64,000 nucleotides of DNA from contig JAEEOB010000058.1 of the NCBI GenBank assembly GCA_016284045.1, positions 1 to 64,000 on the forward strand, given 5' to 3'. The notes under the pieces were generated by a model, which saw nothing but the letters and a program-made list of their open reading frames with translations, did not search any database and was not told the origin of the DNA. Positions 15,630-24,724 of this stretch are shown piece by piece. This DNA is from Bacteroidaceae bacterium (GTDB taxonomy: Bacteria > Bacteroidota > Bacteroidia > Bacteroidales > Bacteroidaceae). The position numbers and the translations under genes were made by a program. Every line of letters begins with the position of its first letter. The stretch's first letter is position 1.

Positions 15630-16730
15630 ATGAATAAGAAAACCATCCTTTCCACGATGCTCGTGCTTGTCGCACTGACGGCGCATTCGCAGGTTCACTA
15701 CCGATTGGAAGGAAACATTGGTGACTCTACTTTTACAGGGAAAGCAACATTGAGAGACTTGTATGTTCATAGCGGGACGGAAGTCGCTACAGTTAACATC
15801 ACCAATGGAAAGATTAATCCGGTAGAAGGGGAACTTCCCGACACGACCATCTGCGGGATTATTTTTGATGACGGGAGAATGCATCTTTTTCCTGTTTTCC
15901 TTGGTGGAGGCACGACAACGATTATTGGGAAAACCGGTCTTTTTCGCCCTAAACAGATAGGCACTTCCCTTTGTGAAGATTACATTTTGTTTAAAAAGAA
16001 AGAAAGTGAAGTGACCTCTCAGTGGCTGATTGAGCGGATGAAGAAGTTCAGAGGTGGAACTGGAACTGTCTCTACGGCAGACATGGGTAAGGAAGAGACC
16101 GGACAGATTGAGGCTACGGCAATAGATGTCATCAGCCGACATACGTCAGATATCCTCGGACTGTATCTCCTGCGGGAGGAAGCCGTCAATTATCTTACCC
16201 CTGCCACATGGCTGGAAATGTTCGATAAGATAGCACCTTGGCTAAAGACCAAGCCGGATTTATACGAAGATCTCACTTTCTTTAAGTCAATGATGGAATC
16301 AAACGTGAAAACGGGGGAAGGAACCAAGTTCATCGACGTGGAGGCTGAAGTTGACGGTAAGATTTGCCGTTTGTCTGATTATGTGGGAAAAGGCCGCTAC
16401 ATACTGGCAGACTTTTGGGGATCCACATGTACTCCCTGTCTTGCGCAGATGCCTAAACTGAACGAAATCCACCAAAAATATCAGAGCTGTGGACTGACCG
16501 TGCTCGGCATTGCCGTCAGTGAGGATGCGGAAAAAACGCGTGCTGCCATCGAAAAGCATCACATCACTTTCCCTCAATTACTAAACACACAAACCAAGGC
16601 AATGGAAACTTACGGCATTCTTAGTGTTCCTTACTCCATCCTCTTTGCTCCCGACGGCACCATCATTGCCCGCGGTCCGCTCGGTGAGGCCATAGAGAAA
16701 AAGCTGGCAGAAATATTTAACGACAAATAA
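15630..16730 (+). CDS. Exported TlpA-like thioredoxin with DUF4369-type N-domain
   Basis: Periplasmic thiol-disulfide protein of 366 residues. A signal peptide (MNKKTILSTMLVLVALTAHSQ) precedes a beta-rich domain resembling DUF4369 (VHYRLEGNIGDSTFTGKATL...). The C-terminal 140 residues are a thioredoxin fold of the TlpA/ResA type with the active-site pair in FWGSTCTPCLAQM (CTPC), followed by the cis-Pro region VPYSILF. Such proteins in Bacteroidetes probably reduce cysteines of exported proteins; the partner is unknown. It is monocistronic, with its own promoter and a terminator downstream, and is the first plus-strand gene after the strand switch. Confidence 0.85.
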   Translation: MNKKTILSTMLVLVALTAHSQVHYRLEGNIGDSTFTGKATLRDLYVHSGTEVATVNITNGKINPVEGELPDTTICGIIFDDGRMHLFPVFLGGGTTTIIGKTGLFRPKQIGTSLCEDYILFKKKESEVTSQWLIERMKKFRGGTGTVSTADMGKEETGQIEATAIDVISRHTSDILGLYLLREEAVNYLTPATWLEMFDKIAPWLKTKPDLYEDLTFFKSMMESNVKTGEGTKFIDVEAEVDGKICRLSDYVGKGRYILADFWGSTCTPCLAQMPKLNEIHQKYQSCGLTVLGIAVSEDAEKTRAAIEKHHITFPQLLNTQTKAMETYGILSVPYSILFAPDGTIIARGPLGEAIEKKLAEIFNDK

Positions 16731-16812
16731 ATCCTGAAAGAGCATTCCAGAATCAGATTTTCGGAAAACTCCTGAAGTATCATTTTTTCTGAATCAATAC
16801 AAAAAAAGAAGC

Positions 16813-16865
16813 AAAATTCGCCAGACCATCCTTTTGCGATGCGTCCGGCGGATTTGTTTTTAATT
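16813..16865 (+). terminator. Terminator after the TlpA-like gene
   Basis: Stem CGCCAGAC/GTCCGGCG (one mismatch, extended by AAATT/GATTT pairs) followed by TTTGTTTTT, about 80 bases past the stop codon. Confidence 0.65.
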
Positions 16866-16947
16866 CCAGTTTCAGATTTAACAACTAAAAACTAAGAACT
16901 AACAACTAAAAACTAGCAACTAAAAACTATATTTCCCCTTTTTTTCG

Positions 16948-16955
16948 TAACTTTG
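16948..16955 (+). promoter_or_regulatory. -7 promoter element for argS
   Basis: TCGTAACTTTGCA, the extended form of TAnnTTTG, 18 bases before the argS ATG. Directly upstream (16878-16932) is a run of AACTAAAAACTAAG words. Confidence 0.75.
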
Positions 16956-16972
16956 CAAAAAAATTTAATGAA

Positions 16973-18793
16973 ATGACAATAGAACAGAAAATCATAGACG
17001 CCGTGATTGATGGCGTAAGGGCACTTTATGGGGCAGAGCTACAGCCTGCACAGGTGCAGCTGCAGAAGACAAAAAAAGAGTTTGAGGGCAACCTCACTGT
17101 TGTGGTGTTTCCTTTTGTGAAGATGGCACGCAAGTCGCCGGAGGCGACTGCCACAGAACTGGGTGAATACCTTAAAAACAATGCAGCCGACGTGGTGGCA
17201 GCCTACAACGTGGTGAAGGGATTCCTTAACCTAGTCATCAGTCAGCAGGCATGGATTGCCCTGCTCAACGACATCAATAAGGAGGAAAAGTTCGGATTTA
17301 TTGAGCCGACCGATGATAGTCCGCTTGTGATGATAGAGTATTCATCGCCCAACACCAACAAGCCGTTACATCTCGGACACATGCGCAATAACCTGCTAGG
17401 GTCATCGCTCGCTCGTATCGTCGAGGCGAACGGAAATAAGGTGGTGAAGACCAATATAGTCAACGACCGCGGCATACATATCTGCAAGTCTATGATAGCC
17501 TGGCAGAAATGGGGAGACGGAGCCACACCTGAGTCCACTGGCATCAAAGGTGACCACCTCATCGGCGATTTTTATGTGGCGTTCGACAAACACTACCGTG
17601 AGGAGTGCAGGCAGCTTGCTGAACAGTTCATGGCTGAAGGCATGAACGAGGAGGCTGCCAAGGAGCGCGCCAAGCAGGAGGCACCACTCATTAAAGAGGC
17701 ACACGAGATGCTCGTGAAGTGGGAGCAGAACGACCCGGAGGTGCGAAGCCTATGGAAGATGATGAACGAATGGGTGTATGCCGGATTTGATGAGACATAC
17801 AAGCGAATGGGTGTTTCGTTCGACAAGATTTACTACGAGTCCGACACCTATCTTGAAGGAAAGGAGAAGGTGATGGAGGGGCTGGAAAAAGGGCTCTTCT
17901 ACCGCCGCGACGACGGGTCGGTATGGGCGAACCTCGAAGCTGAGGGACTCGACGAGAAGCTGCTCCTACGAAGCGACGGAACGTCGGTGTATATGACTCA
18001 GGACATCGGAACAGCCAAACTCCGTTTCCAAGACTATCCTATCGACAAGATGATCTATGTGGTGGGCAACGAGCAGAACTATCATTTCCAAGTGCTGTCG
18101 ATACTGCTCGACAAACTGGGATTCAAATGGGGAAAGGACCTCGTACATTTCTCCTACGGAATGGTGGAGCTCCCTAACGGAAAGATGAAATCACGTGAGG
18201 GTACCGTGGTCGATTCTGATGAACTGATGGACCAGATGGTCAACGATGCGTTCGAGGCATCGAAAGAGCGGACCAAGCAGGTGGATATACCAGACGACGA
18301 GGCACGCGACATCGCAGAGAAAGTGGGCATGGGAGCTTTGAAGTATTTCATCCTCAAGGTGGATGCACGCAAGAACATGCTGTTCAACCCCGAGGAGAGC
18401 ATCGACTTCAACGGCAACACAGGACCGTTCATACAATACACCTACGCACGTATCAAGTCGATTCTGCGTAAGGCGCAAGAGGCCGGCATCAACATACCCG
18501 AATCATTTGAAGGTGAGGTGGAACTAAGCGAGAAAGAGGTGGAACTTATCCAGAAACTCAACGGATTCACAACAGCGCTCCGGCAGGCAGGTCAGGACTA
18601 TAGCCCCTCGGGAATCGCCAACTACTGCTATGAGCTGACAAAAGAATATAACCAGTTCTATCACGACTTCTACATACTCAGCGAGACAGACGAGCAGAAA
18701 AAGCTGTTCCGCCTTTTGCTCTCAAAGAACGTTGCCAAAGTAGCACAGCTCGGCATGGGACTCCTCGGCATCCAGATGCCGGAAAGAATGTAG
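16973..18793 (+). CDS. argS: Arginyl-tRNA synthetase
   Basis: Charges tRNA-Arg; class I synthetase, cytoplasmic. The 606-residue protein has the N-terminal Add-1 tRNA-binding domain, the HIGH signature as HLGH at 133-136 in NKPLHLGHMRNN, and a GKMKSREGT motif in the KMSKS position. The C-terminal DALR anticodon-binding domain ends with GLLGIQMPERM, the usual ArgRS terminus. GC content is noticeably higher in this gene than in the spacers around it. Confidence 0.97.
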   Translation: MTIEQKIIDAVIDGVRALYGAELQPAQVQLQKTKKEFEGNLTVVVFPFVKMARKSPEATATELGEYLKNNAADVVAAYNVVKGFLNLVISQQAWIALLNDINKEEKFGFIEPTDDSPLVMIEYSSPNTNKPLHLGHMRNNLLGSSLARIVEANGNKVVKTNIVNDRGIHICKSMIAWQKWGDGATPESTGIKGDHLIGDFYVAFDKHYREECRQLAEQFMAEGMNEEAAKERAKQEAPLIKEAHEMLVKWEQNDPEVRSLWKMMNEWVYAGFDETYKRMGVSFDKIYYESDTYLEGKEKVMEGLEKGLFYRRDDGSVWANLEAEGLDEKLLLRSDGTSVYMTQDIGTAKLRFQDYPIDKMIYVVGNEQNYHFQVLSILLDKLGFKWGKDLVHFSYGMVELPNGKMKSREGTVVDSDELMDQMVNDAFEASKERTKQVDIPDDEARDIAEKVGMGALKYFILKVDARKNMLFNPEESIDFNGNTGPFIQYTYARIKSILRKAQEAGINIPESFEGEVELSEKEVELIQKLNGFTTALRQAGQDYSPSGIANYCYELTKEYNQFYHDFYILSETDEQKKLFRLLLSKNVAKVAQLGMGLLGIQMPERM

Positions 18794-18859
18794 TTGACAA
18801 TCGGATTTTCTGATTTTTCTGATTACTCCGATTAATCAGACTTAAAAAAAACAAAAATC

Positions 18860-19324
18860 ATGCCGCTTATCAATCCTCCCGACTATCGACACGATACCGT
18901 CCTGCCGCTGCCCATGGAGGTGGAGGCAGATGCCATCGCTGTGGATGCTGCATGCAGCGGAAATCCAGGACCTATGGAGTATCAGGGGATTGACCTGCGA
19001 ACAGGGCAGCAGGTTTTCCATTTCGGACCAATTAGCGGAACAAATAACATAGGTGAGTTTCTCGCTATCGTACATGCGCTTGCCTTGCTTAAGAAGGCTG
19101 GATCCAGCAAGACCATCTATTCCGACAGCATCTCTGGCATGGCATGGGTGAGAAACCGCAAAGCCAAGACCACTCTCCCGCTCACACCAGAGAACGCACG
19201 ACTGCACAACATCATCCAACGGGCTGAGAACTGGCTGCGCACCAACACCTATCCGAATAAAATCATCAAATGGAACACCGAGCGGTGGGGAGAGATTCCC
19301 GCTGATTTCGGAAGAAAAAAATAA
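18860..19324 (+). CDS. Ribonuclease H-like protein
   Basis: Likely cleaves the RNA strand of RNA-DNA hybrids. All four acidic active-site positions of RNase HI can be assigned: D29 in AVDAACSGNPG, E66 in NNIGEFLA, D89 in YSDS and D149 in PADFGRK. The 154-residue form, which keeps the sequence CSGNPGPMEY, is the one found across Bacteroidales and lacks an N-terminal hybrid-binding domain. It lies between argS and the ABC exporter, 20 bases before the latter, so the two are probably co-transcribed. Confidence 0.88.
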   Translation: MPLINPPDYRHDTVLPLPMEVEADAIAVDAACSGNPGPMEYQGIDLRTGQQVFHFGPISGTNNIGEFLAIVHALALLKKAGSSKTIYSDSISGMAWVRNRKAKTTLPLTPENARLHNIIQRAENWLRTNTYPNKIIKWNTERWGEIPADFGRKK

Positions 19325-19344
19325 CGGGTACAAAAAGTATCGCT

Positions 19345-21174
19345 ATGAGGGAATTCTTCAAAATCATGGGGCATTATTTCGCTCCTTACAAGAAATTCGT
19401 GGCTGGCACATTGTCGTTCAATGTGCTGTCCGCATTTTTTAATGTATTCTCCTTTACGCTTCTGCTGCCTATCCTCAACATTCTTTTCCAAATTGACAAA
19501 GGTACATACCACCTGATGTCATTCAGCGACGGAAGTCTCAAGGATGTGGCACTCAACAACCTTTATTATTATTCGCAGCAGCTCATCAACCACTACGGAC
19601 AGGCCACCACACTCCTGCTGCTTGGACTGGGGCTTGCCTTCATGACGTTGCTTAAGACTGGCAGTTATTTCGCGGGGTCGGCTTGCCTCATGCCCATTAA
19701 GACAGGCATCGTGAGAGACATCAGGGCAAACATCTACAGGAAGATTCTCGCACTGCCGCTTGCGTTTTTCTCCGAGGAGCGGAAAGGCGACATCCTAGCC
19801 CGTGTATCGACTGATGTCAACGAGGTGGATGCTTCCATCACCAGCTCGTTAGACATGGTGATAAAAAATCCGATTTTCATTCTTATTTATATCGTAACGC
19901 TGATTACCATCAGCTGGCAGCTCACACTCTTCACACTCCTGGTTGTGCCGCTTATGGCGTTCGGGATCGGAAGGATAGGAAAAAAACTCAAGAAAAAGTC
20001 GCTCTATGCCCAGTCGAAATGGAGCGACGGACTCAGCATCATTGAGGAGACACTCGGCGGACTGCGTATCATCAAGGCGTTTGTGGCGGAGAAGAAGATG
20101 GAGCAACGCTTCGTGAAGGTGAACAACGAACACAGGTCGGCTGCAATGAAGGTGGCTATCCGACAGTCAGCGGCGCATCCAGTCAGTGAGTTTCTTGGCA
20201 CACTTATGATTGTGGTCGTCCTCTGGTTCGGAGGAACGCTCATTTTCTCAGGAAGTTCCACCATCGATGCCAGCACGTTCATCTATTATCTCGTCATTCT
20301 ATACACTATTCTCCAGCCGCTCAAAGAGCTGTCGAAGGCAGGATACTCTATTCAGAAGGGTATGGCATCAATGGAAAGAATCAACAAAATCCTGAAGGCG
20401 GAAAATAATATCAAGGAGAAAACCGACGCAAAAGATATCGGTGGACTCTATGAGGGAATCGAGCTGAAAGACGTGTCCTTTTCATACAACAATCAGCGGG
20501 AGATTCTGCATCATATCAACCTGAAAATTCCAAAAGGACAGACTGTGGCACTGGTGGGGCAGTCAGGATCTGGAAAATCCACACTCGTCGATTTAATACC
20601 ACGCTATCACGAACTTAACAGCGGAACCATCACCATTGACGGCACAGACATTCGCGAATTGAAAATCAAGTCACTCAGGGCACTTATCGGAAACGTGAAT
20701 CAGGAGGCTATTCTCTTCAACGACACTATCTTCAACAACATCGCATTCGGTGTGGAGGGAGCAACCAGAGAGCAGGTGGAGGAGGCTGCGAAAATAGCTA
20801 ATGCGCATGAGTTCATCATGGAGAGCGAACAAGGTTACGACACCATAGTGGGCGACCGTGGAGGAAAACTCTCTGGAGGTCAGCGGCAGCGGATATCCAT
20901 CGCAAGGGCCATCCTGAAAAACCCGCCCATACTCATTCTTGACGAGGCGACATCCGCTCTCGACACCGAATCGGAGAAACTCGTGCAGGACGCACTCTTC
21001 CGGCTGATGAAGTCGAGAACTACTATTGCCATCGCACACCGGCTCTCAACTATCAAAAATGCCGATATCATCTATGTGCTCCATGAAGGACAAATTGTGG
21101 AGCAGGGCACCCACGAAGAGCTGCTGCAGGCCGACGGCTATTACAAAAAACTCAACGACATGCAGACGCTCTGA
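19345..21174 (+). CDS. ABC exporter, fused membrane and ATPase domains (MsbA-like)
   Basis: Inner-membrane half-transporter of 609 residues that works as a homodimer. The first 320 residues hold about six membrane helices; the ATPase domain has Walker A GQSGSGKST, signature LSGGQRQR, Walker B LILDEATSALD and the switch His in IAHRLST. Similarity of arrangement to MsbA suggests lipid A-core or another lipid as cargo, but drug or peptide export cannot be excluded from sequence. prmC starts 11 bases after its stop codon. Confidence 0.88.
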   Translation: MREFFKIMGHYFAPYKKFVAGTLSFNVLSAFFNVFSFTLLLPILNILFQIDKGTYHLMSFSDGSLKDVALNNLYYYSQQLINHYGQATTLLLLGLGLAFMTLLKTGSYFAGSACLMPIKTGIVRDIRANIYRKILALPLAFFSEERKGDILARVSTDVNEVDASITSSLDMVIKNPIFILIYIVTLITISWQLTLFTLLVVPLMAFGIGRIGKKLKKKSLYAQSKWSDGLSIIEETLGGLRIIKAFVAEKKMEQRFVKVNNEHRSAAMKVAIRQSAAHPVSEFLGTLMIVVVLWFGGTLIFSGSSTIDASTFIYYLVILYTILQPLKELSKAGYSIQKGMASMERINKILKAENNIKEKTDAKDIGGLYEGIELKDVSFSYNNQREILHHINLKIPKGQTVALVGQSGSGKSTLVDLIPRYHELNSGTITIDGTDIRELKIKSLRALIGNVNQEAILFNDTIFNNIAFGVEGATREQVEEAAKIANAHEFIMESEQGYDTIVGDRGGKLSGGQRQRISIARAILKNPPILILDEATSALDTESEKLVQDALFRLMKSRTTIAIAHRLSTIKNADIIYVLHEGQIVEQGTHEELLQADGYYKKLNDMQTL

Positions 21175-21185
21175 TTCTTGAGGGT

Positions 21186-22037
21186 ATGATGACCGATTCT
21201 TTAAGATTGGAATTGCAACGAAGGCTTGCTCACCTTTTAGGTGAAGGGGAGGCGAGGGCTATCACGTTGCTCTTGTTTGAGCATATTGGCGGACTTTCCA
21301 CCGTGGATGTGCTGACGGGCAGAGATGCGGAGCTCCCTGAAGAGACGAAAGAGAAACTGAGGGCTGCCGCACGGAGAGTGGAGCAGGGGGAACCGGTGCA
21401 GTATGTCATCGGGAAGACTGTATTCATGGGTCTGGAACTCAAAGTTAGCCCTGCGGTGCTGATTCCCCGTCCCGAGACAGAAGACCTCGTCAGGCTGCTC
21501 ATCAGCGAGAACAAAGGACTGAATGATGGCAAAGTGCTCGATATTGGGACAGGCAGCGGATGTATCGCGCTCGCTGTCAAACATCAGATGCCTGATACAA
21601 GGGTGACAGCTTGGGACGTGTCGGAGAAAGCGCTTGAAGTGGCACACCATAATGCTTTGAAAAATGGTCTGGATGTGAAATTCCAGCTGAAAGACATCCT
21701 TTTGCCACAGCAGTCAGCAGACCACTTTGATATTATTGTAAGTAATCCCCCATATGTCTGCACAAGTGAAGAGGCTGAGATGGAGCGGCAGGTGCTCGAC
21801 TTTGAGCCGCATACCGCACTTTTCGTCCCTGACGACGACCCGCTCCGCTTCTACAGGGCCATCACCCTGTTTGCACGCCAACACCTCAACTCAGACGGAA
21901 AAATCTATTTCGAGACAAACCGCGCATATGCTGATGATGTGGCTGAACTGCTGAAAACCAATGGCTTTATCAAAGTGCAGGTGGTCAACGACCAGTTCGA
22001 CAACCAGCGGATAGTCAGAGGAGTGATTAGCTTATAG
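21186..22037 (+). CDS. prmC: Release factor glutamine methyltransferase
   Basis: Methylates the GGQ glutamine of peptide release factors using S-adenosylmethionine. The 283-residue protein has an N-terminal helical domain (about 1-75), the SAM loop LDIGTGSGCIALA at 118-130, and the catalytic NPPY at 187-190. Two ATG codons stand in tandem at 21186 and 21189; either could be used. It follows the ABC exporter closely and precedes recX. Confidence 0.94.
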   Translation: MMTDSLRLELQRRLAHLLGEGEARAITLLLFEHIGGLSTVDVLTGRDAELPEETKEKLRAAARRVEQGEPVQYVIGKTVFMGLELKVSPAVLIPRPETEDLVRLLISENKGLNDGKVLDIGTGSGCIALAVKHQMPDTRVTAWDVSEKALEVAHHNALKNGLDVKFQLKDILLPQQSADHFDIIVSNPPYVCTSEEAEMERQVLDFEPHTALFVPDDDPLRFYRAITLFARQHLNSDGKIYFETNRAYADDVAELLKTNGFIKVQVVNDQFDNQRIVRGVISL

Positions 22038-22072
22038 TTATTTCTTAATCAAATCTCATTTGCAAAACTATC

Positions 22073-22125
22073 GTCCACGAGTTGCAGACTCGTTAACTCC
22101 CAATTTAACTCCTTTTTAAATAAAT
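22073..22125. repeat. Dispersed intergenic repeat, copy 2
   Basis: GTCCACGAGTTGCAGACTCGTTAACTCCCA... then AACTCCTTTTTAAATAAATGG, matching 15220-15269 on both sides of a hairpin with a different loop (stem ACGAG/CTCGT). It directly precedes the recX ATG and has no MITE-like insertion, so it serves as an empty-site comparison. Confidence 0.75.
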
Positions 22126-22609
22126 GGAACTTAAGCAAAAAGTGATGAGCGAAAAAGAGGCGTTATCACGTCTTGCGGCTCTCTGTGCACGTGCGGAATA
22201 CTGTCTGAGCGACATCCGCCATAAAATGAAGGCATGGCTGTTGCCAGAAGGGGCTGATGATCGTATTATCCGACGGCTCACCTCTGATGGTTATGTGAAT
22301 GAGAACCGCTATGCCCACGCATTTGTGAGAAGCAAGTTCCGTTTCAACCGCTGGGGGCGTGACAAAATCGCACGCGCGCTGAAGATGAAAGGTATCAGCG
22401 ACGAGGACATTGCCGACGGACTGACTGAGCTCAACGACGACGAGGCTGAACGGACTCTCATGGACCTGCTCATTGCCAAAAACCGGCAGATCACCTACAA
22501 AAATGATTACGACCGCTGTATGAAACTTCTCCGTTTCGCTGTCGGCAGAGGCTTTTCCATCGATGCAGCACGACGCTGCATCGAAAAAATGGATATAAAT
22601 GAAGAATGA
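22124..22609 (+). CDS. recX: RecX regulatory protein
   Basis: Binds and inhibits RecA filaments. The 161-residue protein is all-helical with the three RecX repeats; RLTSDGYVNENRYAHAFVRSKFRFNRWGRDKI matches the family core (D-x-x-R-Y-A-x-x-F-V). The start at 22124 (MELKQK) lies inside the end of the dispersed repeat; a second ATG at 22145 (MSEKEA) is a possible alternative. recA is not in the window. Confidence 0.9.
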   Translation: MELKQKVMSEKEALSRLAALCARAEYCLSDIRHKMKAWLLPEGADDRIIRRLTSDGYVNENRYAHAFVRSKFRFNRWGRDKIARALKMKGISDEDIADGLTELNDDEAERTLMDLLIAKNRQITYKNDYDRCMKLLRFAVGRGFSIDAARRCIEKMDINEE

Positions 22610-22807
22610 AAATCATCAGTAAACTTATCATTTACCAAAGTAAATACACTTTTCACTTCGTTGAATCTTTTTCACGGCTCGGCAAATACTGAACAAGTTC
22701 ATCTTTGCTCTCGCTGCTCCAAGAATACACTTTTCACTCAGAAATAATTCTATAAATTCCTGTAATTCCTGTAAAAAAAAACTGAATTAAAATATATTCC
22801 TGTTTCT
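22610..22807. other. Spacer between recX and dus with simple repeated words
   Basis: No gene is seen. AGTAAATACACTTTTCACTTC and ATACACTTTTCACTC are two copies of a word that also occurs near 7180 in both orientations. ATTCCTGTAATTCCTGTAAA is a short direct repeat, and TTCTATAAATTCC resembles the MITE-like terminus at 15276. Confidence 0.5.
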
Positions 22808-23884
22808 ATGAAAATCCGAGATATCGACTTAGGAAATAAACCTGTCCTGCTTGCTCCCATGGAGGATGTCACAGACTTGGCTTTCCGTCTCCTATGTAAG
22901 GAGTTCGGTGCATCCATGGTCTATTCCGAGTTTGTCAGTGCTGATGCACTGATTCGCTCCGTGAACCGTAGCCTGCAGAAAATCGTGGTTCAGGATGCTG
23001 AACGGCCCGTAGCCGTACAGATTTATGGACGTGATGTCGATTCCATGGTGGAGGCGGCGAAAATCATAGAGAACGAGTCGAAGCCAGATGTCATCGATAT
23101 CAATTTCGGCTGTCCGGTGAAGAAAGTGGCAGGAAAAGGTGCCGGGGCTGGTATGCTTCGTAATGTCCCGCTTATGCTCGATATCACGAGAGCTGTAGTG
23201 AAGGCGGTCAATACACCAGTCACCGTGAAGACTCGTCTGGGATGGGATCACGAGAGTAAAATTATCGTGGATCTGGCTGAGCAGCTGCAGGACTGCGGAA
23301 TCGCTGCAATCACCATCCACGGACGGACCCGCAGCCAGATGTACACGGGTGAGGCTGACTGGAGCTATATCGGATCAGTCAGAGCCAATCCCCGGATGCA
23401 TATCCCGATTATCGGCAACGGTGACATCGACTCACCCGAGAAAGCTGCAGAGGCTTTTGAGAGATACGGAGTGGATGCCGTGATGGTGGGAAGGGCTTCG
23501 TTCGGAAGGCCTTGGATATTCAAGGAAATCAGGGAGTATCTCGACCAGGGACGTGTCACCACTGACATGACTACGGAATGGAAGATGAACGTGCTACGAC
23601 GGCAGGTGCACGACAGCGTGGAGTGTTCGCTCAGCCGAACAGATAACCCTCGTAAAGCCACTGAGTTGGGAGGTATCATGCATGTTCGCCGCCATCTTGC
23701 CAACTCACCCCTGTTTAAAGGAATTCACGACTTCCGCAAGACTCGCATCAAAATCCTCCGTGCTGAGAGCATGGAAGAGTTGTTCCAGCTATTGAAAGAG
23801 GCAGAGACTATCATCAATAAATTTGGAACACCAATAGCTGATGAAATAAGTCCAGAAGACCCTAAATCGTTAAAAATTAATTAA
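22808..23884 (+). CDS. dusB: tRNA-dihydrouridine synthase
   Basis: FMN enzyme that reduces uridines in the tRNA D-loop region. The TIM-barrel signatures are all present: LAPMEDVTD at 15-23, DINFGCPVKK with catalytic C102, ITIHGRTRSQMY, IIGNGDI and VMVGRASFGRPW for FMN binding. The 358-residue length and sequence fit the DusB-type enzyme of bacteria, so the B symbol is a family-level assignment. It stands alone, with spacers on both sides. Confidence 0.92.
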   Translation: MKIRDIDLGNKPVLLAPMEDVTDLAFRLLCKEFGASMVYSEFVSADALIRSVNRSLQKIVVQDAERPVAVQIYGRDVDSMVEAAKIIENESKPDVIDINFGCPVKKVAGKGAGAGMLRNVPLMLDITRAVVKAVNTPVTVKTRLGWDHESKIIVDLAEQLQDCGIAAITIHGRTRSQMYTGEADWSYIGSVRANPRMHIPIIGNGDIDSPEKAAEAFERYGVDAVMVGRASFGRPWIFKEIREYLDQGRVTTDMTTEWKMNVLRRQVHDSVECSLSRTDNPRKATELGGIMHVRRHLANSPLFKGIHDFRKTRIKILRAESMEELFQLLKEAETIINKFGTPIADEISPEDPKSLKIN

Positions 23885-24071
23885 AAAATAGCTGTTTCGG
23901 CAAATTCTTCATTCTTCGTTCTTCATTCTTCATTTATTTTTACTAACTTTGCAGGTTGGTAATCGAAAATAAAAGAAATAGTTAGCAAAAAGTGACAGAT
24001 TCAAGAAGCAACTTTTTTCAAGACTAACATCTTGTCTTCTTGTCTTCTTGTCTTTATTAAAGAATTAAATA
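23885..24071 (+). promoter_or_regulatory. Leader of the FKBP operon with TAACTTTG promoter and pyrimidine repeats
   Basis: The -7 element TAACTTTG is at 23944-23951. Upstream is a TTCATTCTTCGTTCTTCATTCTTC run. Downstream, within the leader, is TCTTGTCTTCTTGTCTTCTTGTC. These words recur at 40758 and 44604. The leader would be about 115 bases long. Confidence 0.65.
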
Positions 24072-24680
24072 ATGGATAAATTAAGTTATGCGCTGGGTCT
24101 GGGAATCGGACAACAGCTCAAACAGATGGGGCTGAAAGACGCCTTAGTCATGGAGGACTTTGCACAAAGCATCGTAGATGTGTTGCAGGATAACGAACTT
24201 AAAGTGAAAAACTCAGAGGCACAGCAGATTGTCAATGCTTTCTTCGCAGAGCAGGAGAAGCAGATGAAGGCTCAGCAGGCAGAGAAAGGAAAGAAAGCTC
24301 TTGAAGAGGGTAGAGTGTTCCTGCAGAACAATGCAGGACGTCCTGGTGTCATCACCACAAAGAGCGGGCTTCAGTATGAGGTGCTGGTGGAAGGTAACGG
24401 CAAAAAGCCGAAAGCCACCGACCAGGTGCGTTGCCATTATGAGGGAACGCTTATCGACGGCACCGTGTTCGACTCATCCTACAAGCGTAACGAGCCGGCT
24501 GTTTTTGGACTTAACCAGGTGATTGCAGGATGGACTGAGGGTGTCCAGCTCATGTCGGAAGGAGCTAAATACCGTTTCTACATACCTTATCTTCTTGCAT
24601 ACGGAGAAAGTGGAGCGGGTGGCATGATTCCGCCATACGCAACCCTCATCTTCGATGTTGAGCTGATTGAGGTACTCTGA
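24072..24680 (+). CDS. FKBP-type peptidyl-prolyl isomerase, no signal peptide
   Basis: Catalyses proline cis-trans isomerisation and assists folding. The 202-residue protein has an FkpA-like N-terminal helical region (LGLGIGQQLKQMGLKD...) for dimerisation and a complete C-terminal FKBP domain (VRCHYEGTLIDGTVFDSSYKRNEPAVF ... GWTEGVQLM ... AYGESGAGGMIPPYATLIFDVELIEV). There is no signal sequence, so this copy probably acts in the cytoplasm. It is the first of three tandem paralogues that differ in export signal. Confidence 0.92.
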   Translation: MDKLSYALGLGIGQQLKQMGLKDALVMEDFAQSIVDVLQDNELKVKNSEAQQIVNAFFAEQEKQMKAQQAEKGKKALEEGRVFLQNNAGRPGVITTKSGLQYEVLVEGNGKKPKATDQVRCHYEGTLIDGTVFDSSYKRNEPAVFGLNQVIAGWTEGVQLMSEGAKYRFYIPYLLAYGESGAGGMIPPYATLIFDVELIEVL

Positions 24681-24724
24681 TTATTCCGATTATTAATCTC
24701 AACTCTAAATAAAAAAATTAAACA

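Noticed and set aside
15567-16142. 191-residue minus-strand ORF opposite the TlpA-like gene
   Set aside because: It is the antisense shadow of a clear coding sequence; composition and motifs support only the plus-strand gene.
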